Part shown: positions 1-8,212 of the stretch, piece after piece
Position numbering within the stretch: the stretch's first letter is position 1
How the letters are laid out: every line of letters starts with the position of its first letter
DNA from: Nocardioides houyundeii
GTDB taxonomy: Bacteria > Actinomycetota > Actinomycetes > Propionibacteriales > Nocardioidaceae
Length of the DNA stretch: 64,000 bases
Assembly (NCBI RefSeq): GCF_002865585.1
Contig: NZ_CP025581.1
Coordinates: 682,001 to 746,000 of the forward strand
Direction: 5' to 3'
Program-made: the position numbers and the translations under genes
Notes under the pieces: generated by a model
What the model was told of the DNA's origin: nothing
The model's database searches: none
Seen by the model: the letters and a program-made list of their open reading frames with translations, nothing else

Positions 1-1
1 C

Positions 2-394
2 GTGGTCGCCGCCGCCATCGCCGACACCACGGCGTACGCCGAACGGGCGCTGGCCGCCGGAGTGCACCGGCAGTCCATCGTGATCGACCCCGCCCACGAC
101 TTCGGCAAGAACACCTTCCACTCCCTGGAGCTGACCCGGCGCCTGGACGAGATGGTCGCCACCGGCTGGCCGGTGCTGGTCTCGCTGTCCAACAAGGACT
201 TCGTCGGGGAGACCCTGGACCTGCCCGTCGGCTCGCGCCTGGTCGGCACGCTCGCCGCCACCAGCGTCTGCGCGCTCGCCGGGGCCCGGATCTATCGGGT
301 GCACGAGGTCGTGGAGACCCGGCAGACCGTCGACATGGTGTGGTCGATCGCCGGTCGCCGCCCGCCCGCCCGCGCCATCCGGGGGCTGGCATGA
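2..394 (+). CDS. Dihydropteroate synthase-like protein, C-terminal part (cut by window start)
   Basis: The reading frame is already open at the left edge, so only about the last 130 residues are visible. They match the C-terminal half of the pterin-binding TIM barrel: a V-I-D-P-A-H-D-F-G-K strand, then S-L-E-L-T-R-R-L, then P-V-L-V-S-L-S-N-K-D-F. In true FolP enzymes the last motif is usually S-R-K-S. Here Arg and Ser are replaced by Asn and Asp while Lys is kept, as in actinobacterial FolP2-like paralogues, whose synthase activity is doubtful. The stop overlaps the next start (ATGA), so the two genes are translationally coupled. The family call is good; the folate role is uncertain. Confidence 0.75.
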   Translation: MVAAAIADTTAYAERALAAGVHRQSIVIDPAHDFGKNTFHSLELTRRLDEMVATGWPVLVSLSNKDFVGETLDLPVGSRLVGTLAATSVCALAGARIYRVHEVVETRQTVDMVWSIAGRRPPARAIRGLA

Positions 395-891
395 GAGTGG
401 TCGTGGTGCCGCCGGTGCCCGCGCTGCTGCCCGAGCACGCCTCGCTGGCCGACCCCGTCGCCGACCTGCGCGCCGCCTGCTTGGCCGCCGTCGCGCAGCT
501 GGGCAGCACCGTCGAGGTGCTCGCCGAGGACGACCTGGGCCGCCGGGTCGGGGAGTGGCTGCTGGCCGCCCGCGACGCCGCGGACGGTGAGGGACCCGAC
601 CTGCTGGTGCTGGCCAACGGGTCGGCCCGGCGCAGCGAGAAGGCCCCGGGGCACCTGGACGAGCGGGCCGCCGACTTCGACGCCGAGCTCGGTGACCTGC
701 TGGCCCGCGGCGATGTCGCCGGGCTGGCCCGGCTCGACCTCGACCTGGCCCGGGAGCTGCTCTCCACCGGCGTCGAGGGGCTGGCGGCACTGGCCGCGCG
801 CGGACTGACGGTGGAGACTGCCACCGTGGAGCACGACGGAGATCCCTTCGGCGTGAAGTACTGGGTGGTGAGGTGGACATGCGCGTCCTGA
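391..891 (+). CDS. Conserved hypothetical protein, LigB-like (class III extradiol dioxygenase subunit B-like)
   Basis: 166 residues from an ATG that overlaps the preceding stop by four bases. The N-terminus, V-V-V-P-P-V-P-A-L-L-P-E-H, resembles the opening strand of small actinobacterial proteins annotated as LigB-like domain proteins. The middle strand L-L-V-L-A-N-G-S-A-R-R-S-E-K-A-P-G-H-L-D is also typical of that group. No complete metal-binding triad of real extradiol dioxygenases is obvious, so ring cleavage should not be assumed. It sits between the FolP-like gene and a RibD-C-like reductase and overlaps the latter by about 19 bases. The three are probably one transcript. Function unknown. 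Confidence 0.6.
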   Translation: MRVVVVPPVPALLPEHASLADPVADLRAACLAAVAQLGSTVEVLAEDDLGRRVGEWLLAARDAADGEGPDLLVLANGSARRSEKAPGHLDERAADFDAELGDLLARGDVAGLARLDLDLARELLSTGVEGLAALAARGLTVETATVEHDGDPFGVKYWVVRWTCAS

Positions 892-1577
892 TGCAGCTGG
901 CGCCGGTCCCTGAGGTGGACCTCAGCGACGACGAGCTCGACGAGATCTATCGCATCACCCCTGCCGGGGCCCCGGACGGGGCGTGGCTGCGGGTCAACAT
1001 GGTGGCCTCCCTCGACGGGGCCGCGCACGGCGAGGAGGGCCGCAGCGGCGACATCAACAACGCCGTCGACAAGCGCGTCTTCTTCGCCCTGCGCCGCATC
1101 GCCGACTGCGTGGTCGTGGGTGCGGGCACCGCCCGGGCGGAGTCCTACCGACCCGCTCGGGTCCCGATCGTGGTGGTCAGCCGCTCCGGGGTGGTGCCGG
1201 AGTCGCTGCGCGGAGCCGAGCCCGGCAAGGTGCTGCTGGCCACCTGCGAGCACGCCGAGGGGCTCGCGGAGTCCCGCGCCCTGCTCGGCGAGGACAACGT
1301 GCTGGTCCTGGGCACCTACTCGGTCAACCTGGTCCAGCTCCGCAGCCGGCTGGTGGCGCGCGGGTGGACCCAGATCCTCAGCGAGGGCGGCCCGCACCTG
1401 CTGCACGACCTGCTCGCCGAGGGCGTCGCCGACGAGCTGTGCCTGACCACGGTGCCCCGGGTGATCTCCGGGGAGCACCCGCGGATCGTGCACGGCCCGC
1501 CGATCGACGTACAGCTGGAGCCGCTGCTGCTGCTCGAGGAGGACGGGACCCTGCTCGGGCGCTGGCTGGTCACCTGA
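873..1577 (+). CDS. Pyrimidine reductase family protein (RibD C-terminal / DHFR-like fold)
   Basis: 234 residues from GTG at 873 (an ATG follows two codons later). The protein has the RibD C-terminal fold: L-R-V-N-M-V-A-S-L-D-G near residue 40, then D-C-V-V-V-G-A-G-T-A-R, and G-G-P-H-L-L-H-D-L-L near residue 175. That set is shared by riboflavin-pathway reductases and many actinobacterial paralogues of unknown substrate, which use NADPH on a pyrimidine- or pterin-type substrate. There is no deaminase domain, so it is a stand-alone reductase. It overlaps the upstream gene, and the grouping with a FolP-like gene hints at pterin metabolism, but no substrate can be assigned. It converges on the next gene with only 15 bases between stops. 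Confidence 0.8.
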   Translation: MDMRVLMQLAPVPEVDLSDDELDEIYRITPAGAPDGAWLRVNMVASLDGAAHGEEGRSGDINNAVDKRVFFALRRIADCVVVGAGTARAESYRPARVPIVVVSRSGVVPESLRGAEPGKVLLATCEHAEGLAESRALLGEDNVLVLGTYSVNLVQLRSRLVARGWTQILSEGGPHLLHDLLAEGVADELCLTTVPRVISGEHPRIVHGPPIDVQLEPLLLLEEDGTLLGRWLVT

Positions 1578-1592
1578 GGCCGAGGCCGCAGG

Positions 1593-3608
1593 TCAGTCCA
1601 GCACCCGTCCCAGGCTGCTGCCCAGCACCTGCGCGTCGCCGTTGGCGGGGACGAAGAGCGCGGTGGTGAGCACCGAGTGCGTGGTGCCGAGACGGATGTC
1701 GTGCAGCGCCACCATCAGGTGGCCGCCGGCCGTCTGCACCATCCGGATCTGGTCGATCGGGTCGAGCCACTCCGTGACCTGCGGCACCGAGCCGGGGGCG
1801 GTGTCGAGCAGGGCCTGCCGGGCCCGCCGGACCCCGCGGCCAACCTCCAGGCCCGGAGCCTCCCCGGTGGCCCAGAACGCCTGAACCGCCCGAGATCCCC
1901 GGATCGCCCGGGTGATCGCGGTCCTGCTGGGGCTCTTCTGCACCGCCACCGGGTCCGGCAGTCGGCCGCCCCGGATCCGGGCCGACGCGCTGGCCAGCCA
2001 GGGCTCGGCGAAGTGCTGGCGGGTGAAGACGGTCAGGTCGGTGCCCTGGCGGCCCTCGAGCACCACCGCGGCCCACATCGGGTACTTGGCGAAGGTGGGG
2101 GAGTAGACCGTCCCGGCCGTCACCTCGCGGCGCCGGGCCTCGGTCGCGGGCTTGGCGATGCTGTCGACCACGGCCTGGTACTGCGCGATGCGCAGCAGCG
2201 GCCCGGTCTCGGAGATCGGCCAGCGGGAGCCGTCGTACGTCGGGGCGGCGGCACGCTTCGCGGCCCGGGTGTGGCGGTTGAGGTAGTCCTGCACCAGCTC
2301 GTCGACCTCTGAGCCCTGGACCGCGGCCTTCACCTGGCTCGGCTCCTCCGCGGTGCCGGTCAGCGTCCCGCACCCCGAGAGCAGGAACAGTGCCAGGAAG
2401 AGGCCCAGGAACCGCTTGCGGACCCGGCCCACCCCCCAGGCGAGCGCCATCACCGCGACCGCGGTGGCGCCCATCCGCCCCGGGGTCGGCCGGGTCGGCG
2501 GCGGGACGGCACGCAGCGAGACCAGCTCGGTGGAGCTGGAGGTCACGGTGACCGGGACTGGGACCGTGACCGGTGCGGTCACGGGGACGGCGGTGATCAC
2601 CGGCACCCGGGGCGCGGGGACCTGCGGCGCGATCCTGGTCGAGGTGGCGGCGCTGGAGGTAGCGGCGCTGGAGGTAGCGGCGCTGGAGGTGCTGCGGGCG
2701 GTGGTGAAACGGGCCGGGGTGATCGGCCGCGGAGGCGGCTCCGCCGCCTCGCCCTGGCTCGAGGGTCGCGCCGCGGGGCCGGCTGGGGCTGCTGGGCCGG
2801 CTGGGGCTGCCGGAGGGTTGCGGTAGCGCTCCGGGACGTCGTACTGGGCAGGCGCCGGCACCCGGGGTGCGACTCCGCGGGCCACCCGCCCGGTGTCTGA
2901 GTCGGTGTCTGAGTCGCTGTCTGAGTCGGCGTCCGAGTCGGTCTCGGCGGCCGTGCGGTCGTCGCTGCCGGGCAGGTCGGACCCGTCACCCCGCGCCGCG
3001 ATCCTGCGGCGCCGCCACCGGGCCGCCGCCCACGCCGCGATCAGCAGCAGGCCGGCGCCGGCGATGATGATCGCCTTGAGGAAGAGTCCGCCGACGTGCA
3101 CGCCGAAGCTGACCAGCACCCGGTCCGACGGCTTCCGAGCCATGGCCACCACGCCGACCGGCTCCTCGTCCAGCGGCACGATGACCTGCTGCTCGCCCCG
3201 ACCGGAGCTGCTCTGCCGCCAGCCCACGATCTTGCCCGGCCGCAGCCGCACCGCCTGGCCCTCGACGATCCGTCCGTCGTCGTCGCGCGAGAGCGGCTTG
3301 ATCTCGTAGTGGCGCACCCCGTCGAGCAGGTCGGTGACGTCCACGCGGTGCGCGCTGGCGACGTACACCCCGCCGGCGGCCTTGGCGGTCACGGCCATCT
3401 CGGCACCGCCCAGGGTGCTGAACACCGGGTAGGTCACCACCGGCAGCCCGGTCGCGGCGCCCGAGACGTGGGTGTCGCCGACGCCGATCGTGTCGTCGCT
3501 GCCGATGAACAGGGCGCCGACCGAGCCCAGCGACAGGCACAGCAGTCCCAGGACGAGCACCACTCGCCGTCCCAGGACAAGCACCACGCGCCGGTGCAGT
3601 CGATGCAT
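1593..3608 (-). CDS. Large membrane-anchored protein of unknown function with an internal lipoprotein-like signal
   Basis: 671 residues from ATG at 3608, preceded by a good GGAGAGG site; the frame extends further upstream but without a better start. Residues 7-35 form a signal anchor. Residues about 45-165 form an extracytoplasmic domain and 172-196 a second membrane helix followed by R-W-R-R-R-R. A low-complexity stretch follows: an Asp/Ser repeat at 222-238, Pro/Ala, then a repeated S-A-A-T-S. At 393-413 there is a second hydrophobic segment preceded by R-K-R and ending L-L-S-G-C-G, which looks like a lipobox. The rest (about 415-671) is a soluble domain also seen in actinobacterial lipoproteins. 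It may be a fusion of an anchor protein and a lipoprotein. Function unknown. Confidence 0.65.
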   Translation of the reverse strand: MHRLHRRVVLVLGRRVVLVLGLLCLSLGSVGALFIGSDDTIGVGDTHVSGAATGLPVVTYPVFSTLGGAEMAVTAKAAGGVYVASAHRVDVTDLLDGVRHYEIKPLSRDDDGRIVEGQAVRLRPGKIVGWRQSSSGRGEQQVIVPLDEEPVGVVAMARKPSDRVLVSFGVHVGGLFLKAIIIAGAGLLLIAAWAAARWRRRRIAARGDGSDLPGSDDRTAAETDSDADSDSDSDTDSDTGRVARGVAPRVPAPAQYDVPERYRNPPAAPAGPAAPAGPAARPSSQGEAAEPPPRPITPARFTTARSTSSAATSSAATSSAATSTRIAPQVPAPRVPVITAVPVTAPVTVPVPVTVTSSSTELVSLRAVPPPTRPTPGRMGATAVAVMALAWGVGRVRKRFLGLFLALFLLSGCGTLTGTAEEPSQVKAAVQGSEVDELVQDYLNRHTRAAKRAAAPTYDGSRWPISETGPLLRIAQYQAVVDSIAKPATEARRREVTAGTVYSPTFAKYPMWAAVVLEGRQGTDLTVFTRQHFAEPWLASASARIRGGRLPDPVAVQKSPSRTAITRAIRGSRAVQAFWATGEAPGLEVGRGVRRARQALLDTAPGSVPQVTEWLDPIDQIRMVQTAGGHLMVALHDIRLGTTHSVLTTALFVPANGDAQVLGSSLGRVLD
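2641..2690 (-). repeat. 15-bp coding repeat (S-A-A-T-S units)
   Basis: About three near-identical 15-base units lie inside the linker of the membrane protein and encode S-A-A-T-S. The length is a multiple of three, so the frame is kept. Such linkers commonly vary in copy number. Confidence 0.7.
2893..2946 (-). repeat. 12-bp coding repeat (Asp/Ser linker)
   Basis: Four to five imperfect 12-base units (gagtcggtgtct-like) encode alternating D and S, directly after the second membrane helix of the same protein. The acidic spacer probably holds the downstream domain away from the membrane. Confidence 0.7.
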
Positions 3609-3875
3609 GCGCCGGTCCCTCTCCGTTGCAGGCTCTTCGCCGGAGGCTAGCGCAGTGTGGGCGGATGGCGCGCGGTGTCCGTGCCGGTGCTGGACACACC
3701 GGCCAGTGGCCGGTCGGGCTTTTCTTCCCGGCCTCGGCGGGGCCGCGCGTGAGGGCTGGCGTGGAACGGCCGAGTCTTCCAGGAGCACTTGCCATATCTC
3801 TCGTTCTTAGACGATGCGCATGATATGACTGGTTGACGTCGTGTTGCCTTCGTCACTTTTAGGGAGTGTTCTCGC

Positions 3876-4895
3876 ATGGTTTCCAAGCGTCCCGCCCTCG
3901 GTCTTCTCACCGCCATGGTTCTGGCAGGCGCCGCCGCCTGCGGGGGCTCCGGCGAGGGCGATAGCCAGAGCTTCGACATGTACACGCACGTCGGCCTCGA
4001 CCACCCCGTCAACATTGAGCTCCAGGCCTTCGCTGACGAGGTGGAAGAGAAGACGGAGGGCCGCATCAAGTTCGTCCTGCGGCCGGCTGGCGAGGTGCCG
4101 TACACCCAGGACGAGGCCTTGGACACGATGCGCTCGAACCTGATGGACGCAACGCTGGCTACCACGGGCTCCGTCGGGGGCGATGAGCCGCTCTTCGACG
4201 TCCCGAGCTTCCCGTTCCTCATTGGGAACGAGGAGGCCTTGGAAGCGGTCCGACCAGTGATCAACGAGCACTTCGACCCGGTCCTGGAGCAGAAGCACAA
4301 CATGGTGCGGCTCGGTGAGTACGTCTGGCCACCTCAGGAGTTGTGGCTCGCCGATGACTCGGTCTCGGAACTCGCTGACGCCGAAGGGGCCAAGGTGCGC
4401 GTCTTCAACACCTCCTTCGCAACGGCCAGCGACGAGATGGGGATGGAGCCCGTGACGATGCCGGCGGCGGAGGTGAACTCCTCGATCCAGCGTGGGGTGA
4501 TCGAGGGAGCCTGGACGTCGGTCTCCCACGCGATCGGCTCGAACCTCCCCGAGCTGGCCAAGTCGGTCGTCAGGACCGACGCCGGGTACATCTATGACTT
4601 CTTCGGCATTCGGGCCGACATCTGGAAGGACCTCAGCGCCGAGGACCAGGAGATCCTGCGCACCGCGGGCGACAACGCCACCGAGCGCCTGATGGAGGTG
4701 CAGATCGGGTCCGGCGAAGACGAGTTCTGGCAGGAGGTCGAGGACGCCGGAACAAACATCGTGGTGCCCGACGCGGCTGTCATGGACGCGATCGTCAACA
4801 GCCTGAGCCCGAAGTACGACGAATGGGCCTCCGAGCGGGGTCCGGAGGCCGAGGCGTTGCTCGCCGACATCCGAACCGCTCTCGATGAAGACTGA
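3876..4895 (+). CDS. dctP: TRAP transporter substrate-binding lipoprotein (DctP family)
   Basis: 339 residues from ATG at 3876 with an AGGGAG site about 10 bases upstream. An N-terminal signal ends in L-A-G-A-A-A-C (Cys22), so it is a lipoprotein anchored outside the membrane. The body is a DctP-type receptor: Y-T-H-V-G-L-D-H-P near residue 35, an E-V-P-Y-T-Q-D-E-A-L motif, and G-A-K-V-R-V-F near residue 170, whose Arg normally binds the substrate carboxylate. It is followed directly by the small and large membrane subunits, making a complete Na+-coupled tripartite importer for an organic acid. Codon use shows more A/T-ending codons than the neighbouring genes, suggesting transfer. The substrate is unknown; the surrounding island suggests an acid intermediate. 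Confidence 0.92.
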   Translation: MVSKRPALGLLTAMVLAGAAACGGSGEGDSQSFDMYTHVGLDHPVNIELQAFADEVEEKTEGRIKFVLRPAGEVPYTQDEALDTMRSNLMDATLATTGSVGGDEPLFDVPSFPFLIGNEEALEAVRPVINEHFDPVLEQKHNMVRLGEYVWPPQELWLADDSVSELADAEGAKVRVFNTSFATASDEMGMEPVTMPAAEVNSSIQRGVIEGAWTSVSHAIGSNLPELAKSVVRTDAGYIYDFFGIRADIWKDLSAEDQEILRTAGDNATERLMEVQIGSGEDEFWQEVEDAGTNIVVPDAAVMDAIVNSLSPKYDEWASERGPEAEALLADIRTALDED

Positions 4896-5475
4896 GATGT
4901 CCGATCCTGCCTCCGGACAGCCCGCACTGGCGAGGCTGTCCGGGCCAGCAGGCCGATTCGTGGACCTGATCAGTCGGGTGGCTGAGGGGTTGGCTGCACT
5001 GGCGCTCCTCGGCGTACTCGGAATCATGGTGGTGGAGATCGCCTACCGAACGTTCTGGGGTCGCTCGACGCTGATCGCCGACGAGTACAGCTCCTACGGA
5101 CTAGTCATCCTCTCGTTCCTGGGGTTGGCGGGGGCGCTGCGGTCGGGCCAGCACGTCCGGCTGACGATCCTGCTCCAGTGGCTGGGCCGGAGGTTCGGGC
5201 CACGCCCCGAGGCCTTGCTGCAGCTGGTGTCGTGCCTCGCTCTGCTGGTCTTCACTGCGGTGCTGGGCTACCACCTCGCGGAGCTGGCTCAGAACTCCTA
5301 CGAGAACGGCACGGTGTCGGTCACCATCGCCCGGACGCCGCTGTGGATCGTGCAGGGTTTCACCGTCTTGGGCTTCGCGGTGCTGGCGCTGGAGACGGTG
5401 CGGCAGACGGTCTTGGCCGCGGGCGACTTCCTCCGCAATGAGCACCCGAACACCAACGTGGAGGAAGTGCTGTGA
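4885..5475 (+). CDS. dctQ: TRAP transporter small permease (DctQ family)
   Basis: 196 residues from ATG at 4885, which overlaps the receptor stop; an alternative ATG lies at 4897. There are four predicted membrane helices, roughly residues 28-50, 64-85, 105-130 and 145-165. The conserved DctQ pattern shows as V-E-I-A-Y-R-T-F-W-G, then I-A-D-E-Y-S-S-Y-G and a G-A-L-R-S-G-Q-H-V-R loop. It links the receptor to the large DctM subunit. Tight coupling on both sides (start overlap upstream, GTGA overlap downstream) supports a three-gene operon. Confidence 0.9.
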   Translation: MKTEMSDPASGQPALARLSGPAGRFVDLISRVAEGLAALALLGVLGIMVVEIAYRTFWGRSTLIADEYSSYGLVILSFLGLAGALRSGQHVRLTILLQWLGRRFGPRPEALLQLVSCLALLVFTAVLGYHLAELAQNSYENGTVSVTIARTPLWIVQGFTVLGFAVLALETVRQTVLAAGDFLRNEHPNTNVEEVL

Positions 5476-6776
5476 GCCTTGCAACCATCGTCCTGCTGGC
5501 GGCGACCCTCATCCTGCTCCTCGCGGGTGTGTGGGTGGGTGCGGCCCTCGGCCTCGCCGCCTTTCTCGCCGTGCTCAGCCACGAGGGTGGTGCGCCGTTC
5601 GGCGGATTCGCCTATGCGGCGTGGAACGGCATAAACAATCCCGTCCTCACCGCCGTACCCCTCTTCCTGCTCATGGGGCAGGCCGTTCTGCGCACGGGAA
5701 TCAGTGCCGATTTCTACCGAGCGCTCGCCCTCTGGCTGGAGCGTGCGCCCGGCGGGCTCCTGCAAACAAACATCGTGGCTTCCGGCGTGTTCAGCGCCAT
5801 CGCGGGGAACAGCGTCGCCACAGCTGCCACCATCTCCGAGGTCGCCTATCCCGAGCTGAAGCGCCGCAACTACTCCACGAAGCTGAGCGTGGGGTCCCTG
5901 GCAGGGGGCGGCACCCTCGGCATCCTCATTCCGCCCAGCATCCCGCTGATCCTGTATGCAGCCCTCGTTTCCGTCTCGGTAGTCGATCTGTTCGCCGCGG
6001 CCATCGTCCCTGGCTTACTGCTGCTCCTGGCCTTCATGGTCTACGTGGCTGTGGCCCACCGACGTAACCCGGTCGTGCCTGACCCTGCGACCGCATCGCC
6101 AGACGCGGAGGCGATCACGTGGAGCCACCGCGTCACGGCCCTGCGCGACCTGGTGCCGCTCGGCATCCTCATCGTCGTGGTCCTTGGCGGTATCTACGCC
6201 GGCGTCGTCACCGTGACCGAGGCCTCCGCGTTGGGCGCCGTCGGTGCCCTGCTCATCGCCGCGGTCATGCGCAAGCTCACGCTGTCGAAGCTGTGGCAGA
6301 TCCTGCGGCGCACAGCCGAGGTCACCGCGATGATCATGCTGATCATCGTGGGGGCGCACATGCTCTCCTACGCCTTGGCCATTACCGGGGGCGCGCGGGA
6401 GTTGGCGGCGGTGATCACCGACATGGCACCGAACAAGACGGTCTTCCTCATCCTGGTCTATGTGCTGTTCCTCTTCCTAGGGCTGTTCATGGAAGGCATC
6501 TCGATGATGCTGCTGACCATGCCGATCCTCTTCCCGCTGCTGCAGCTATACGAGGTTGACCTGGTCTGGTTCGCCATCGTCATGGTGATCCTGATCGAGA
6601 TCGGACTGATTACGCCGCCAGTGGGGGTCAACCTCTTCATTCTCCAAGGGGTGTCGAAGGAGCCGCTTGGAGTGATCTTTCGCGGAGCCTTCCCATACGT
6701 GTTGATCATGCTGGGAGCTGTTGGCGTACTCACACTCTTTCCAGAGATCGTCCTGTGGTTGCCGGGTCGAAGCTAA
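5472..6776 (+). CDS. dctM: TRAP transporter large permease (DctM family)
   Basis: 434 residues from GTG at 5472, sharing GTGA with the dctQ stop. It is highly hydrophobic with about 12 membrane segments and normal length for DctM. The family signature is complete: E-R-A-P-G-G-L-L-Q-T-N-I near residue 95, A-G-N-S-V-A-T-A-A-T-I, and G-T-L-G-I-L-I-P-P-S near residue 150. A second repeat near residue 385 reads I-E-I-G-L-I-T-P-P-V-G-V-N. It forms the translocation channel. Codons such as ATA and AAC-AAT runs are unlike the surrounding genes, matching the compositional shift of the whole operon. Confidence 0.93.
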   Translation: MSLATIVLLAATLILLLAGVWVGAALGLAAFLAVLSHEGGAPFGGFAYAAWNGINNPVLTAVPLFLLMGQAVLRTGISADFYRALALWLERAPGGLLQTNIVASGVFSAIAGNSVATAATISEVAYPELKRRNYSTKLSVGSLAGGGTLGILIPPSIPLILYAALVSVSVVDLFAAAIVPGLLLLLAFMVYVAVAHRRNPVVPDPATASPDAEAITWSHRVTALRDLVPLGILIVVVLGGIYAGVVTVTEASALGAVGALLIAAVMRKLTLSKLWQILRRTAEVTAMIMLIIVGAHMLSYALAITGGARELAAVITDMAPNKTVFLILVYVLFLFLGLFMEGISMMLLTMPILFPLLQLYEVDLVWFAIVMVILIEIGLITPPVGVNLFILQGVSKEPLGVIFRGAFPYVLIMLGAVGVLTLFPEIVLWLPGRS

Positions 6777-6806
6777 CCGGCAGGAGATCCGGACTGGCAT
6801 CCGCGT

Positions 6807-8189
6807 GTGCGCCCGGGAATGGACCGGGGGACTGAGGAGTTGCCGCCAGACGTGACCCACGACCAGGACGCCCGCCGAGTCTCCCTCCTACTCGGCCTGC
6901 TCTTCGGGCTGGCCGGCATGGGGTCCGCCTCCGCCGCCATCGCGCTGCCCATGGTCGCCGACGAGTTCGACACCAGCGTCGGCGTCGCCGCCTGGACGAT
7001 CAGCGGCTACGTGCTGCTGCTGGCGGTCGCCACGCCGGTCTACGGCCGGGTCTCCGACCTCGTCGGCGTGCGGATCCCGCTGCTGGTCGGGGTGGGCCTG
7101 ATGTCGCTGGGCGCGCTGGCGGCCGCCGCGGCCACCTCGTTCGAGCTGCTGCTGCTGGCCCGGATCTTCCAGGGCGCGGGGGCGGCCGCCGTACCGACGC
7201 TGGGGGTGACCCTGCTCAGCGCCCGCTACGAGGGTGAGATCCGCAGCCTGGCGCTCGGCCGGCTGGCCTCGATCGCGGCCGCGGTGAGCTGCATCGGCCC
7301 GCTGCTCGGCGGCGTCACCGAGCACCTGTTCGGCTGGCGGGCGGTGATGGCGCTGCCGATCCTGGGGGTGCTGGTGCTGCCGCTGATCTGGAGCGCCGTG
7401 GCCGGCGGCGGCAGCGGGGCCAGGCTCGACCTGCTGGGCGCGGTGCTGGTGGCCGGCACCTCCGCCGGCCTGGTGATGCTCGTGCAGTCGCCCTCGACCG
7501 GGATCGCGATCGCCGCCCTGGGCGCCGCGCTGCTGCTGCTGGGCGCGCCGCTGGTCCTCCTGCGAGTACGACGACACCCGCACGGCTTCCTGCCTGCCTC
7601 GGTGATCGGCAACGGCACCGTGGTGCGCTCCGCGCTGGTGGGCGCGGCCATGCCGGCGTCCTGGTTCGCGATGCTGATCGCGGTGCCCGCGGCCCTGGTC
7701 GCCGACGGCTGGGACGCCTGGAAGGTCGGCCTGCTGCTGCTGCCCAGCGCGGTGTTCGCCCTGCTGGTGCCCCGGGTGTCCGGTCCGCTGCTGGAACGCC
7801 GCGGCGGCGCCCGGACGCTGGCCGTGGCGGCCGTCCTGGCCTCGGCCTCCCTGATGGTCGCCGCGCTCGGCATCGGTCTGTCCTGGCCGCCCGCCGTTGC
7901 GGTCTCCGTGGTGTTCACCACCGTCGCCTTCGGACTGGGCCAGCCCGCCATGACCACTGCGGTCGGCGACGCCGTGCACCCCGACGTACGGGGCGCCGCG
8001 CTGGGCATCGCCACCCTGGTCTTCCTCGTCGGCGGCAGCATCGGGTCCGCCGTGGTCGCCGGGCTGGGCGAGGTGGTGGGCATCCCCGCCAGCCTGCTCC
8101 TGCTGGCCGCGCTGCCGCTCGCCGCGCTGCTGATCATCCGCCCCGAGATCCGCCGGGCTGACGCCGCGGCGGTTCCACGGCAGTATTGA
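6807..8189 (+). CDS. MFS transporter (drug:H+ antiporter-like)
   Basis: 460 residues if GTG at 6807 is used. A GAGGAG about 12 bases before a later GTG (about 6852) makes a start some 15 codons downstream equally likely. The chain is almost entirely hydrophobic with about 12-14 helices. It carries the MFS motif G-R-V-S-D-L-V-G-V-R-I near residue 75 and a motif-C-like G-P-L-L-G-G-V-T-E near residue 165, which points to an exporter. It starts 30 bases after the TRAP operon and is followed within 25 bases by an SDR. It may expel a toxic intermediate or antibiotic; the substrate cannot be told. Confidence 0.85.
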   Translation: MRPGMDRGTEELPPDVTHDQDARRVSLLLGLLFGLAGMGSASAAIALPMVADEFDTSVGVAAWTISGYVLLLAVATPVYGRVSDLVGVRIPLLVGVGLMSLGALAAAAATSFELLLLARIFQGAGAAAVPTLGVTLLSARYEGEIRSLALGRLASIAAAVSCIGPLLGGVTEHLFGWRAVMALPILGVLVLPLIWSAVAGGGSGARLDLLGAVLVAGTSAGLVMLVQSPSTGIAIAALGAALLLLGAPLVLLRVRRHPHGFLPASVIGNGTVVRSALVGAAMPASWFAMLIAVPAALVADGWDAWKVGLLLLPSAVFALLVPRVSGPLLERRGGARTLAVAAVLASASLMVAALGIGLSWPPAVAVSVVFTTVAFGLGQPAMTTAVGDAVHPDVRGAALGIATLVFLVGGSIGSAVVAGLGEVVGIPASLLLLAALPLAALLIIRPEIRRADAAAVPRQY

Positions 8190-8212
8190 GCACGACCTCA
8201 CCAGGAGACGGC

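Noticed and set aside
2353..2460. Separate lipoprotein gene starting inside the large membrane protein
   Set aside because: No ribosome site at a suitable distance from an internal start and no stop codon between the two parts, so a single gene is annotated; the idea is kept as a finding.
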